Made by a program: the position numbers and the translations under genes. From the NCBI GenBank assembly GCA_027704905.1, contig CM051006.1, positions 3,669,749-3,733,748 of the forward strand: DNA of 64,000 bases, given 5' to 3'. The first letter of the stretch is position 1; every line of letters starts with the position of its first letter. This document shows, piece by piece, positions 26,456-38,445 of this stretch. Under the pieces are notes generated by a model. That model did not search any database. It was not told where the DNA came from and saw nothing but the letters and a program-made list of their open reading frames with translations. The DNA comes from Muraenolepis orangiensis (lineage: Eukaryota > Chordata > Actinopteri > Gadiformes > Muraenolepididae).

Positions 26456-26492
26456 AAACCTACTACTCTTGGCGCTGATAATGTGCAGCTGT

Positions 26493-27023
26493 TGTCACGG
26501 TTACGGTGGTTGACAGGGGGCGTTGCCAGGCCGTGTGCGCTAGAGGCGCACACACACGCACCTGCCAACCATTACCGTGGCTAATTACCATTGATCTCAC
26601 CTGGGGGCTATTTATACAGCGGCGTCAGTGAGAGACGTCGCTCGTTCGTACTACGTGTAAACCGGTACGCTACCAGTCCCCAGGTGACATTCATCCCTGG
26701 TCCTGATCACCCTGCTACGGACTATCGGAGAGATAGTCCGCCCGTCTGCTGTTCCAGCCCCCCTCGTCGGTCCCGGAGTTCCGCCCGTCATCTACCTGTC
26801 GGTACGACGCACCTCGACCTCCCGGTAACCTGACCATCGCCTGTCCTCAACGATCCCTACGTCTCCTACCTGTCGGCTTGACGCACCTCGATCTCCCGGT
26901 CCCCGCTCCCTCGTCGGTCCTGGGGAATCACCTTCTAGTGTGTTTTGTGCCATTAATAAACCCCTGTTCTTTCTTTCCTGGTCTCCGCCTGCGTTCTGGG
27001 TCCAACCTCACCACCCACACCCC
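26493..27023 (+). repeat. 5' LTR of the Ty3/Gypsy element, 3' end lost
   Basis: Starts TGTCACGGTTACGGTGG. Matches the 3' LTR up to CACCACCCACACCC, where the deletion joins pol. The terminal GTGACA is missing. The sequence ATTAATAAACCCC provides the polyadenylation signal near 26955, and a TATTTATA box lies at about 26609-26617. Confidence 0.9.
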
Positions 27024-27024
27024 G

Positions 27025-30024
27025 GTGGTATTGGGTAGACCGTGGTTGGCGACCCACAATCCACACATCGATTGGGCGGCGGGTTCCGTGATTAGTTGGA
27101 GCATGTTCTGCCACTCGAACTGCCTCCGGTCCGCTCTAGCCCCACGCAGCTCACCCACCCGTCCGGTCCTGAGTCCTCCCGATCTCTCATCCGTCCCCCG
27201 CGTTTACCACGACCTCGGGGAGGTGTTCTCTAAGGAACGGGCCGTCTCCTTACCCCCTCACAGACCATACGACTGCGCCATCAATCTCCTTCCCGGCGCG
27301 TCTTTGCCGGTGAGGCGACTCTACAACCTGTCCCGGCCCGAGAGACAGACCATGGAGACCTACATCCACGACTCTCTGGCAGCGGGCCTGATCAGACCCT
27401 CGTCGTCGCCTGTGGGTTCTGGTTTTTTTTTTGTGACTAAGAAGGACAACTCGTTAAGACCGTGAATTGACTTCCGGGGGCTAAACGATATCACCGTAAA
27501 AAATAAGTACCCCCTGCCACTCATCGACCCAGCCTTCGAGCCTCTCCGTAATGCGATGGTGTTCTCCAAATTGGACCTCCGCAATGCCTACCATCTCGTC
27601 CGGATCCGTGAGGGGGACGAGTGGAAGACGGCGTTCAACACTGCTTTGGGGCACTTCGAGTACCGGGTCATGCCCTTCGGTCTCACCAACGCCCCGGCAG
27701 TGTTCCAGGCTCTGGTGAACGACGTCCTCCGAGACATGCTGAACCTGTTCGTCTTTGTCTACCTGGACGATATTTTGATATTTTCAGGTAGTCAGAGGGA
27801 GCACGTTCAGCACGTCCGGTTGGTCCTTCAGCGACTGTTGGAGAACAAGCTATTCGTCAAGGCGGAGAAGTGCGAGTTCCACGCGAAATCGGTGGCCTTT
27901 TTGGGGTTCATAATCGAACCGGGCCAGGTTCGATCGGATCCCGTTAAAGTCAAGGCAGTGGCGGAGTGGCCGACGCCTACGTCCCGGAAACAACTCCAGC
28001 GGTTCCTCGGATTTTCTAATTTTTACCGCAGGTTCATCCGGGATTTCAGTAGCGTCGCGGCCCCACTTACTCGGCTCACATCCACGCTCTCTCCGTTCTC
28101 CTGGACTCCGGAGGCAGGTGCGGCGTTTGCGCAGCTGAAACGGCTGTTTACCTCGGCTCCGGTTCTGAGGCATCCGGATCCGGCGTGCCAGTTTGTGGTG
28201 GAGGTGGACGCATCGGACTCCGGTGTGGGGGCCGTCCTCTCTCAACGTGCCACGGGGGATCGGAAGACTCACCCTTGTGCCTTTTTTTCAAGACAGTTGT
28301 CGCCCGCGGAGAGGAAATACGACGTGGGGAATCGGGAGCTCTTGGCAGTGGTTCTGGCCTTGGAGGAGTGGAGGCATTGGCTGGAGGGGGCCGAACAACC
28401 GTTCGTGGTCTGGACAGACCACAAGAACTTGGCCTACCTCCGCACCGCCAAACGGCTCAACTCTCGACAGGCGCGGTGGGCGTTGTTCCTGGGGAGGTTC
28501 AACTTCACACTCACTTACCGGCCTGGATGTCGGAATGTGAAACCGGACTCTCTCTCTCGCCAGTGGGACGCCGAGAGGGATCTCGTCGAGCCAGAGACCA
28601 TCCTGCCTCCGGTGTGCGTGCTTGGGGCAGTCACTTGGGAGATTGAGGGTCTCGTCCGGTCGGCTCAACGTACCCATCCAGATCCAGGTAATGGTCCCGC
28701 TAACCGGCTGTTTGTACCCGATCCAGTTAGGTCTCGGGTGCTGCAGTGGGCTCATTCCTCCCGCCTGACCTGCCATCCCGGCTTTGCACGGACCCTGTCC
28801 TTCCTCAGACGGAGCTTCTGGTGGCCTTCCATCTCCCGGGACACCCAGGCCTTTGTCACGGCCTGCACCGTCTGTGCACGCAGCAAGGCCTCACATCGAC
28901 CTCCTGCGGGGTTGCTGCAGCCGCTGCCTATCCCTCGTCGGCCTTGGTCGCACATCGCCGTGGACTTCGTCACCGGTCTTCCGCCGTCGGCTGGTAACTC
29001 CACCATCCTCACCATCGTCGACCGGTTTTCGAAGGCGGTCCATTTTGTGCCTTTGCCCAAGCTTCCCTCGGCCAAGGAGACGGCGGACCTCCTGGTGCTG
29101 CAGGTATTCCGTCTGCACGGGATACCCCTGGACATAGTGTCCGACCGGGGGCCACAGTTCGCGTCGCAGTTGTGGAGGGCGTTTTGCCAGGCTCTGGGGG
29201 CCACCGCCAGCCTCTCCTCCGGATACCACCCCCAGTCCAATGGACAAACGGAGAGAGCCAACCAGGACCTGGAAGCGGCTCTCCGCTGCGTCGCCGCGAA
29301 CCATCCATCCTCATGGAGTTCCCACCTCCCTTGGGTGGAGTACGCCCACAACTCCCTGATCAGCGACGCCACAGGGATGTCGCCGTTCCAGGCATCACTG
29401 GGCTACCAACCACCCCTGTTTCCCGTCCAGGAGGAGGAGATTGCGGTGCCGTCGGTACGGGCCCACCTCCAGCGCTGCCGCCGGATTTGGAGGACCGCGC
29501 GGTCGGCACTCCTTCGTACGGCCGATCGGAACCGGCGTTTGGCGGACCGTCGGAGGGTCCAGGCACCCATCTATCGACCTGGACAACAAGTTTGGCTCTC
29601 CTCCCGTGACCTACCACTCCAGGTACAGTCCCGGAAGTTGGCGCCTCGTTATGTGGGACCTTACACGGTGGACAAGGTCATCAACCCGGTTTCTGTACGG
29701 CTAAGATTGCCGCCAGCCATGAAAGTTCATCCCACCTTTCATGTCTCTCTGTTGAAACCTGTGTCTTCCAGTCCCTTGTGCCCTCCCACCACACCCCCTC
29801 CCCCCCCCAGGATCATCGACGACCATCCCGCCTACACGGTGAGAAAGATCCTGGACATCCGTCGCCGTGGCCGGGGTTTCCAGTACCTGGTGGATTGGGA
29901 AGGGTACGGCCCGGAGGAGCGGAGTTGGATTCCACGGCGGAGTGTCCTGGATCTGTCCCTCATCCGCGACTTCCATCAGGAACATCCCAACAGGCCGAGT
30001 GGGGCGCCAGGAGGCACCCGTTGA
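27025..30024 (+). pseudogene. pol: pol of the Ty3/Gypsy element with one premature stop
   Basis: One reading frame from 27025 to the TGA at 30022-30024, interrupted only by a TGA at 27463-27465 where related elements have a cysteine. In order: a protease remnant (V-V-L-G-R-P-W-L-A); reverse transcriptase with catalytic Y-L-D-D-I-L (DD at 27766-27771); RNase H (D-A-S-D-S-G-V-G near 28207, T-D-H-K-N near 28417); integrase with an H-H-C-C finger (about 28750-28880); and D-D-E residues at 28963, 29143 and 29251. The chromodomain is at about 29832-29990 (Y-T-V-R-K-I-L-D, L-V-D-W-E-G-Y-G). The enzyme set copies RNA into DNA and inserts it. The stop removes most of RT onward unless read through. No other frame damage is visible. 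Confidence 0.9.
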
Positions 30025-30035
30025 GGGGGGGGTAC
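30023..30035 (+). other. Polypurine tract
   Basis: GAGGGGGGGGTAC directly before the 3' LTR, overlapping the pol stop codon. It is the usual primer for plus-strand DNA synthesis. Confidence 0.75.
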
Positions 30036-30571
30036 TGTCACGGTTACGGTGGTTGACAGGGGGCGTTGCCAGGCCGCGTGCGCTAGAGGCGCACACACAC
30101 GCACCTGCCAACCATTACCGTGGCTAATTACCATTGATCTCACCTGGGGGCTATTTATACAGCGGCGTCAGTGAGAGACGTCGCTCGTTCGTACTACGTG
30201 TAAACCGGTACGCTACCAGTCCCCAGGTGACATTCATCCCTGGTCCTGATCACCCTGCTACGGACTATCGGAGAGATAGTCCGCCCGTCTGCTGTTCCAG
30301 CCACCCTCGTCGGTCCCGGAGTTCCGCCCGTCATCTACCTGTCGGTACGACGCACCTCGACCTCCCGGTAACCTGACCATCGCCTGTCCCCAACGATCCC
30401 TACGTCTCCTACCTGTCGGCTTGACGCACCTCGATCTCCCGGTCCCCGCTCCCTCGTCGGTCCTGGGGAATCACCTTCTAGTGTGTTTTTTGCCATTAAT
30501 AAACCCCTGTTCTTCCTTTCCTGGTCTCCGCCTGCGTTCTGGGTCCAACCTCACCACACACACCCGTGACA
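30036..30571 (+). repeat. 3' LTR of the Ty3/Gypsy element
   Basis: Complete 536-bp LTR from TGTCACGG to CCCGTGACA. It gives the reference ends for the three solo LTRs of related families in this window. Confidence 0.93.
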
Positions 30572-30576
30572 GCTGT

Positions 30577-31159
30577 AAGAGGGTGCTTGTTCTTCATGTA
30601 ATGTCCTATTGGACTAGTTATTAATATGCATGTTTTAAGGCTTGAGATGGAATGAGAGTAAACCTAATTAGCAGTAGTTAGCGCATTTAAATTCTTAACA
30701 GTGTCTTTTAATGGGCCATTAGGATGTCCTTCATTGGCTGAATGGCCGTGTGTTTCTAACGGTTAGCAAGCGCAGTGGACTCCTGTTCTCTATGGGGAGT
30801 CGGAGAGTCACCTAAAGATACTTCTTTAAAGTTGTGGCTTCGCCTGCTGAGGACCATCCTGTATGGAAACAAGTGAATTACTTTAACTAAATATGTGGAT
30901 TCACAAGAGTCCATTGAGACGTTCACTGGACAGATGGACTCCTCACCGCACCATACAGTCCACCAATCAGCTCCTTCCAGCCCCTTGGACCCTCCCATAT
31001 TGTGATGTCACCAATGAATATTGTGTATTGTGTATTGACGTAATACACAATTATTATAGTTTATAATAAAATATACTCATTATAGTATTGTAGTATTATA
31101 GTATTGTATTGTGTAAACGACTCATTAAGGGCTCAACACACATGACACCTGCTGGAACA
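30577..31159. other. Unassigned sequence
   Basis: No gene or element recognised; AT-rich short repeats (GTATTGTAGTATTATAG) near 31070-31115. Confidence 0.5.
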
Positions 31160-31620
31160 ACAGGAGCACTTTAAGTCATTCATCATTATGGAACAACAGG
31201 AGCACTTTAAGTCATTCATAATTATGGTACAAGAGGAACACTGTAAGTCATTCATAATTATGGTACAATAAGAGCACTTTAAGTCATTTATAATTATGGT
31301 ACAATAGGAGCACTTTAAGTCATTCATAATTATGGTACAAGAGGAACACTGTAAGTCATTCATAATTATGGTACAATAAGAGCACTTTAAGTCATTTATA
31401 ATTATGGTACAATAGGAGCACTTTAAGTCATTCATAATTATGGTACAACAGGAGCACTTTAAGTCATTCATCATTATGGTACAAGAGGAACACTGTAAGT
31501 CATTCATAATTATGGTACAATAAGAGCACTTTAAGTCATTTATAATTATGGTACAATAGGAGCACTTTAAGTCATTCATAATTATGGTACAACAGGAGCA
31601 CTTTAAGTCATTCATCATTA
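31160..31620. repeat. 36-bp minisatellite, about 12 copies
   Basis: The unit is AGGAGCACTTTAAGTCATTC followed by ATAATTATGGTACAAT. Variants (GAGGAACACTGTAAG, TAAGAGCAC) recur in the same order in a three-unit period, so the array grew by higher-order duplication. Confidence 0.94.
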
Positions 31621-31725
31621 TGTTTGTTGATGAAATGTTGGTTTGTCAACGTGTTTGTTTTTGTCTTGGCGTCCAGAACCACAACGGTAAATGCATTAGC
31701 CTCATAACCACTTTGTGACCCAATG

Positions 31726-31799
31726 TACTCAGAGTACTCTGTACTCTGAGTACTCTGAGTACTCTGATTACTCTGAGTACTCTGAGTACTCTGAGTACA
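31726..31799. repeat. (AGTACTCTG)n 9-bp repeat
   Basis: About eight units, each with the palindrome AGTACT. Confidence 0.92.
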
Positions 31800-32786
31800 T
31801 TGTCTTCCTCTTGTACTTAATTATTACTTAATGGATCAGAGGCTCAGTGTGACACAAACTCAGTGTGAAGCCACAGCTATTGATCTGGGGCTAAACGGCC
31901 GTCTCCTTCCCTCTGACACTTTTAACGTTCAAGGGTCTGGAGACACCAGAGGACTGCCTTGCTGAAACAGCACACAGATACAGACTTACCATAATATTAT
32001 ACACATTGTATTCATATTTTCTATAACCCCCCCCCCCACACACACACACACACACACACAGACACTGTTAATTATGAAAATAGGTAATTTGCGTAAACCA
32101 TTTTTGTAAATTTGTAACAAACAATTCTAAACTATCGCAAAAAAATCTGGTAATTGTGTAGCTTTTGCACATCTTCCAAGCTGTTGGTAACATTTCACTA
32201 TACATTGTTCACTGTACCTTATACATGTGACAAATAAACCACTAATCAGAATGTAAACTAGCAGGTAGCCAAGGTTTCAGATGGAATTAGAAAAAGCCAG
32301 AAGCCGCTGAGAGCTAAAGGCTAACTGGGTTTAGGCTAATGGGCCTTCCAGTGGATTTCTATTAGGGAGAGAACAGTTTGGCAGCTCCCAGAGTCACCAC
32401 TCTCTGTATTTATACAAGCTGCAGACATTGCAGATGCAGACTATTGGATTAAATATCTGCCAAGTAAGACGATTCAGCATGACTCCATTTTGAAGTCCCC
32501 ACTGCCGTTCGCTAACCTTGACTAAGTTGTTTGTACAGAGTATGACTTTGACACCGACACACCAACAACATCCATCAGACCCCACGGCCCATGGGCTGAT
32601 AATCCCATTGAGGAAGGTGTGTGGAAGTGACTAGGGCTGGTTCCACTGCCAGGAGGAGACTGGGAACTAAGAGAGGAATGACAGGAACACTGCGCTAAAG
32701 AAACTGCATTCACACACAGTCGCTTCTAAGGCTGCTCGTTAGCGATGTTCTTCTGTTGTCACAGCTGTGAATAGACTCCATGACAC
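31800..32786. other. Unassigned sequence
   Basis: A C-run and CA repeat at 32028-32060; otherwise nothing recognised. Confidence 0.5.
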
Positions 32787-33049
32787 ATCAATATATCAAT
32801 ATATCAATATATATCAATATATCAATATATATCAATATATATCAATATCAATATATCAATACACTTAGATTCATTTAGAGTTATTTAGTTACATTTTGTT
32901 TATAGTAGTTTTATTTAGTTAATTGTTGTTATTTCGTTTTTAGCTTAGGTATTAGTATATTTGTGTGTGCATTTATTCCCCCTGTGTCAACTGTTGCACC
33001 TTAATTTCCCTCGGGATTAATAAAGTTTCTTGAATCTTGAATCTTGAAT
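32787..33049 (+). mobile_element. Rex1 3' end after an (ATATCA)n run
   Basis: The ATATCAAT-type run covers 32787-32862. The Rex1 3' UTR then runs to TTAATTTCCCTCGGGATTAA, TAAAG and three TTGAATC units at about 33030-33049. Collinear with 49180-49370. A typical 5'-truncated LINE insert. Confidence 0.8.
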
Positions 33050-34654
33050 GCATGTACAGAACCATGTATGATGAAATACCGGCTGGGAAGCGATGAGTTC
33101 TGCTTGTTCCCTCACCCCCGTATGTATAAATAGCATAAGATGTGGTTGTGCTGCTGCTGCTGCTGATGTATAGAATCTGTCAGAACCCAACGGGCTGCAG
33201 GCCAACCTCAGCCTCCAGGAGAACACGGAGCGGCCCGGGGAGCACGGTCGGGCTGGGATGAAATGTCACAGCCCTGCCTTGTGGTCCTGGTTTTATGATC
33301 ATCCCCAACAGAACATGATTGTGTCCACTGAGCATTGAGTGAATAAGACCACACAAAGGTTTAAGGCTCAGTTCTTGTGTGTGATACAATGTGTGCTTTT
33401 GTGGAGGGTGAATATTTAAAGTTCCGGTAGAGTTTGTATCGTGTATCTTGTATTGTTATCTCTTTTCTCTTATTGCATCACCATTCAAACCGTTCTAGTA
33501 CTGTCCAACTTGAGTTATTAATCAATTATTGTGTCCTTGTTTCATACACTAATTTATCATTGACAGCTATTGCAAAGTAAGTGTTGAAAGGTTTTTGTAC
33601 AAAATGTGCCATACAAATAAAGTTGTATTGCAGTACAGCTATTTCCAATGGCACCCATCTATGGTGCTGATGGTCGTCTGTACCAGTTGCTGAAGGTGCC
33701 TCACTATCAATTTTGACAGTGTATTACTGGGTCATTTTAGCAGACAAATCTGAATAGAAACCGATTGTGATCTGAGGGGGAAAAAGTTGTAATGAAACCT
33801 TTTAATGAAAATGAACTATTTAGATATGAATGATGAAAATTGGAAAAATGTATAAATTTTTTATTAAAAGTTAAATTTTCTCTGAAATTGTAGGGAGGAT
33901 GGTCCCCCCTTTTCTCAATGGATGAGCTGCATTGGTCTGTACCCATATGCAGTATGCAGCCATGATGACCCATTTTCCCTGCCATGAGCGGCAGGAAATG
34001 AGAAAGTGCGTGATAATTGCAGATCACTGTCTTCCAGCGGCGAGAGGTGAAGCCGATGAGAGAGACCTTGGGATGCGTCCTGAACACAGAGTTGTTTGTT
34101 TGCCTTTAAAGCAACACTTTGTTCAGAATCTAAACCTGTTAACTGGCCTTCTCACCTGCTGATTGGAACAGTGTACAAATATTAGACAAAACAGCTTGCA
34201 GTGGCTGATAGTTTGTAGTGTGAAAAATATGGGGATTTTTTACACTTTTTTGGATCAAAGCAAAGGCATATTTATAGATTTATAATAACTGTCCAGACAG
34301 CTTGGTGGGAAGTACTGAAATCTGGAGTAAACCAGGTCATCTGCTCCTTAGATAAACTTGGTAAAATAAATATGCACAAACAAACATAGTACATAAAACA
34401 CCTTGTGGAGCATATATACAGAATATTCTCTCTGGTGAAATGAAACAGACATACAAACACAGCCTGAACCAACCCACACACAGCCGTGTTGTTATCCACC
34501 CCGTTTTCAAACAAAATACAACAAAACATGTAACTCTATTAAATACGTATAGCTTTATAAAGGCAGTGCATATGGTATGGAAATGTATCCGGGTGGAGGA
34601 AGGTGTTGATAATGTTAACCAAAAAAGCCTAAGTTGTCTTGCGTTATTTCTGTC
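33050..34654. other. Unassigned sequence with a candidate exon
   Basis: Plus strand 33178-33341 stays open and reads E-P-N-G-L-Q-A-N-L-S-L-Q-E-N and W-S-W-F-Y-D-H-P after an acceptor-like CTGTCAG. I cannot name it. A minus-strand frame at 33737-34087 has no recognisable domain. The rest shows nothing. Confidence 0.35.
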
Positions 34655-35183
34655 CTGCTAGCCTGTTGTCTTGCTGTATCTCCTGTCTGCTAGCCTGTTG
34701 TCTAGCTGTATCTCCTGTCTGCTAGCCTGTTGTCTAGCTGTATCTCCTGTCTACTAGCCTGTTGTCTAGCTGTATCTCCTGTCTTGCTAGCCTGTTGCCC
34801 CGCCTGTATCTCCTGTCCTGCTAGCCTGTTGTCTAGCTGTATCTCCTGTCTGCTAGCCTGTTGCCCCGCCTGTATCTCCTGTCTGCTAGCCTGTTGTCTG
34901 CCTGTATCTCCTGTCCTGCTAGCCTGTTGCCCCGCCTGTATCTCCTGTCTGCTAGCCTGTTGTCTGCCTGTATCTCCTGTCCTGCGAGCCTGTTGTCTAG
35001 CGGTATCTCCTGTCTGCTAGCCTGTTGTCTGCCTGTATCTCCTGTCCTGCTAGCCTGTTGTCTAGCGGTATCTCCTGTCTGCTAGCCTGTTGTCTGCCTG
35101 TATCTCCTGTCCTGCTAACCTGTTGTCTAGCGGTATCTCCTGTCCTGCTAGCCTGTTGTCTGCCTGTATCTCCTGTCCTGTGG
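34655..35183. repeat. ~32-bp minisatellite running into a gap
   Basis: The unit contains GTATCTCCTGTCTGCTAGCC then TGTTGTCTAGCT. Variants TGCCCCGCC and TGTCTGCC alternate. The array is truncated by the gap. Confidence 0.94.
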
Positions 35184-36183
35184 NNNNNNNNNNNNNNNNN
35201 NNNNNNNNNNNNNNNNNNNNNNNNNNNNNNNNNNNNNNNNNNNNNNNNNNNNNNNNNNNNNNNNNNNNNNNNNNNNNNNNNNNNNNNNNNNNNNNNNNNN
35301 NNNNNNNNNNNNNNNNNNNNNNNNNNNNNNNNNNNNNNNNNNNNNNNNNNNNNNNNNNNNNNNNNNNNNNNNNNNNNNNNNNNNNNNNNNNNNNNNNNNN
35401 NNNNNNNNNNNNNNNNNNNNNNNNNNNNNNNNNNNNNNNNNNNNNNNNNNNNNNNNNNNNNNNNNNNNNNNNNNNNNNNNNNNNNNNNNNNNNNNNNNNN
35501 NNNNNNNNNNNNNNNNNNNNNNNNNNNNNNNNNNNNNNNNNNNNNNNNNNNNNNNNNNNNNNNNNNNNNNNNNNNNNNNNNNNNNNNNNNNNNNNNNNNN
35601 NNNNNNNNNNNNNNNNNNNNNNNNNNNNNNNNNNNNNNNNNNNNNNNNNNNNNNNNNNNNNNNNNNNNNNNNNNNNNNNNNNNNNNNNNNNNNNNNNNNN
35701 NNNNNNNNNNNNNNNNNNNNNNNNNNNNNNNNNNNNNNNNNNNNNNNNNNNNNNNNNNNNNNNNNNNNNNNNNNNNNNNNNNNNNNNNNNNNNNNNNNNN
35801 NNNNNNNNNNNNNNNNNNNNNNNNNNNNNNNNNNNNNNNNNNNNNNNNNNNNNNNNNNNNNNNNNNNNNNNNNNNNNNNNNNNNNNNNNNNNNNNNNNNN
35901 NNNNNNNNNNNNNNNNNNNNNNNNNNNNNNNNNNNNNNNNNNNNNNNNNNNNNNNNNNNNNNNNNNNNNNNNNNNNNNNNNNNNNNNNNNNNNNNNNNNN
36001 NNNNNNNNNNNNNNNNNNNNNNNNNNNNNNNNNNNNNNNNNNNNNNNNNNNNNNNNNNNNNNNNNNNNNNNNNNNNNNNNNNNNNNNNNNNNNNNNNNNN
36101 NNNNNNNNNNNNNNNNNNNNNNNNNNNNNNNNNNNNNNNNNNNNNNNNNNNNNNNNNNNNNNNNNNNNNNNNNNNNNNNNNNN
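35184..36183. other. Assembly gap, exactly 1000 N
   Basis: A second 1000-N placeholder, between a minisatellite and an AT/AC array. Confidence 0.99.
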
Positions 36184-36185
36184 AT

Positions 36186-36249
<64 letters not shown>

Positions 36250-36364
36250 ATATATATATATATATACACATACATATATATATATATATATGTGTATATA
36301 TGTGTATATTATACACATACATAAATATATATATATACACATACATATATACACATATATATAC
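36184..36364. repeat. (AT)n/(ACATAT)n array
   Basis: Alternating purine-pyrimidine DNA directly after the gap. Confidence 0.95.
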
Positions 36365-37128
36365 TAGTGCTGTCTATAGATCAAAATATTTATTTGGATT
36401 AATCACAATAAAATTCTGTGATTAATGAGATTAAAATAAACATATTTACTTGTTTTGTTTTTTGCGGGTGGCAAAACAAATGCAGGTTTGGAAGAATGAA
36501 ATGCTTAAAGCAGTTAGAGATCAAGATTTTTTATTAATTATTATTATTGTTTATTATTATTTTTTGATAATTTTATTTGTTACTTTTCATTTGAGTTTTT
36601 CTGAGCAAAAAGTATTAGTATTGCCCAAAACATCGATAATAAGATTAATAAAGTGCCAAAATGAACAATCCTTTTTCACAATCTTAGCTGTAAAATGACA
36701 TTGAAACTGTGCAAACTTGCTGGATTTTCATCTCCGCTGTTTGCTGGACTGTGTTTGAAATGTCCAACTATTTTACAGCACTTTACTAAAGCCCCATCAA
36801 ACCCACAGTCGGAGTGAGACCAACGGCCCTCTGTCTAATGTGCGCTATCCACCTATATATATATATATACACATATATATACACATATATATACACATAT
36901 ACATACATATATCCAGGGCATCTGCTCAAAGGAAGCTTCTTTGTGTTAAAGGTAAACGTTCCGCCCAGCGCTCCGTGGTGCGTCTCCTCCTCATCCTGTT
37001 GGTTGAACGCTGCCTCTCAGCTCATTACCAGGGAGGAGCCTCCAAACCGGAGACCATCATTCATTAGTTCAAATCAAAAATAGTGCGCGTTAAAGTCTCA
37101 AGATTAATCACATTAACTTTGACAGCCC

Positions 37129-37130
<2 letters not shown>
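36365..37130. mobile_element. Non-autonomous hAT-like element, TAG(G/T)GCTGTC ends
   Basis: Left end TAGTGCTGTC with GGATTAATCAC nearby; right end GATTAATCACATTAACTTTG then ACAGCCCTA. The ends are inverted relative to each other. It contains an AT/AC run at 36853-36911. Flanks are microsatellites, so an 8-bp duplication cannot be judged. The same right end is seen at 9119. Confidence 0.55.

Positions 37131-37216
<86 letters not shown>
37131..37216. repeat. (AC)n microsatellite
   Basis: Pure AC run between two hAT-type elements. Confidence 0.96.
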
Positions 37217-37217
<1 letters not shown>

Positions 37218-38445
37218 AGTGGCGGCTGGTGCATTTTTCACCAGGGGGGCCATTTTCACCAGGGGGCACCAGGGGGGCATTTTTTTTATTTACAATTACA
37301 TATTGTTCATTACATTATATACAATTACTTTTTGTATTGAAATCTCGCCCTTCTGTCCATCACTTTCATCATGGCCACGCAAGGCCAGCTCAAAGGCACC
37401 ACAGAACTTCACACAGTCTATTATTTTAGACAGGATGTGTTTTTGTCCACCTCCTCATTGTGTTGACAGATCCCTATCCTGTAGCCTTCATCAAGTTGAA
37501 CAGCTACACTGTTAAAAATGATTTGTTGACTCAACTTGACTAAGTCAAGTCATCTTGTTGCTTTGACTGAGTTAAGTTTAGTAAAGTTGATTCAACATTT
37601 AGTGTCAAGTTGATTACACTTCAATAAATTAGTTGATACAACTTGTAGTCTGTTGACACAACTCCATGTGTCAAGTTATTTGGACTAGAAAATCTTAGTT
37701 AAGATAACTTAAAAAGATGTTGGTTAAACTTATTATCAATATTTATCAAGTTTTTACAAATGTCTATCAAGTTGGCTCAACATGTAAAATTTTGTTTGTT
37801 CAACTTCTATTACCAAGTTAGCTTACCAGGACAAGCAAACCAATACCAAGCAAACCAAAGCTATACTATAAATCTAAATGAGAATTAGCGTAACCTAAAT
37901 ATTAACACATGTAAAAAATTGCTGAAAAGACATTTCAATCAGGACTTTTATTACAATATCAAGAACTGTATTCCAACTCGTTATTTGCAAATATGCCGGT
38001 TTTTGTCCACCTCCTCATTGTGCTTCCTCACGGCAATCCTGTGGCCGTCGTCCAGCTGCGTAGCAATGTTCACTCTGCCTAGCGTGGCTAGCTTCATAGC
38101 ATTGTCCATGTGTGCCCTGGTGTTCTCATGCTTCCTCACTTTCTCAGACAGGTGCTTCATATCCCTCACTCCAGTTGTTGTCCATGTTACATCTGTCCCC
38201 CCCGTTAAAAATCAAGCAAGGAAAACAAAATAAGGCATTAGCATGAGTGCATCCAGCTAGCCAGGCCTTTCTGGTGTACCAGCTACGAGAGAAGCCTCGC
38301 ATATAGGTCTCGCATATAAACACAAACATATTGACAATTTATATATATATATATATATATTTTTTTTATTATTTTTATTATTAATAATAATGTTTGGTTT
38401 AGGGGGGGCGGTGCCCCATCGCCCCCTATGGGCCAGCCGCCACTG
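37217..38445 (-). mobile_element. Damaged hAT element encoding a ZMYM1-like transposase piece
   Basis: Ends CAGTGGCGGCTGG (37217) and CCAGCCGCCACTG (38445). On the minus strand 38170-37981 reads K-H-L-S-E-K-V-R-K-H-E-N and H-R-I-A-V-R-K-H-N-E-E-V-D-K-N. A second, diverged stretch at 37505-37360 repeats R-I-G-I-C-Q-H-N-E-E-V-D-K-N and goes on to a C-G-A-F-E-L-A-L-R-G-H-like segment in broken frames. This is the N-terminal region of ZMYM1-like hAT transposases, partly duplicated. Between the two lies AT-rich DNA starting CACTGTTAAAAATG, a MITE-like left end. No 8-bp duplication is visible: the left flank is AC repeat and the right is AT repeat. Confidence 0.65.
37503..37980. mobile_element. MITE-like insert with CACTGTTAAAAAT end
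   Basis: Begins CACTGTTAAAAATGATTTG and is rich in TCAAGTTG/CAACTTGA motifs, as in fish MITEs that start CACTGT. No matching right terminus was found, so the right limit is approximate. It splits the hAT-derived region. Confidence 0.4.

Larger units (their letters stand above)
26493..30571 (+). mobile_element. Ty3/Gypsy chromovirus, nearly intact insertion
   Basis: A 4079-bp element with two LTRs, bounded by the 5-bp target duplication GCTGT (26488-26492 and 30572-30576). The LTRs differ at about six positions over 530 bp (around 1%), so insertion is recent. The region from the end of LTR1 through the primer-binding site, gag and most of protease is missing; the pol frame resumes at about 27025. 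Pol ends in a chromodomain, which places it among the vertebrate chromoviruses. It cannot be autonomous because gag is absent. Confidence 0.93.

Noticed and set aside
28185..29704. Overlapping frames on both strands inside pol
   Set aside because: Shadows of the GC-rich pol frame, which alone carries RT, RNase H and integrase motifs.
31160..31620. CRISPR-like regular array
   Set aside because: Units are contiguous with no unique spacers and the genome is eukaryotic; it is a minisatellite.
33737..34087. 116-codon minus-strand frame
   Set aside because: No motif, start context or splice sites; it may be a repeat fragment, but I could not support a call.
34997..36425. Several frames of 375-466 codons
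   Set aside because: Mostly N gap plus minisatellite and AT repeat.
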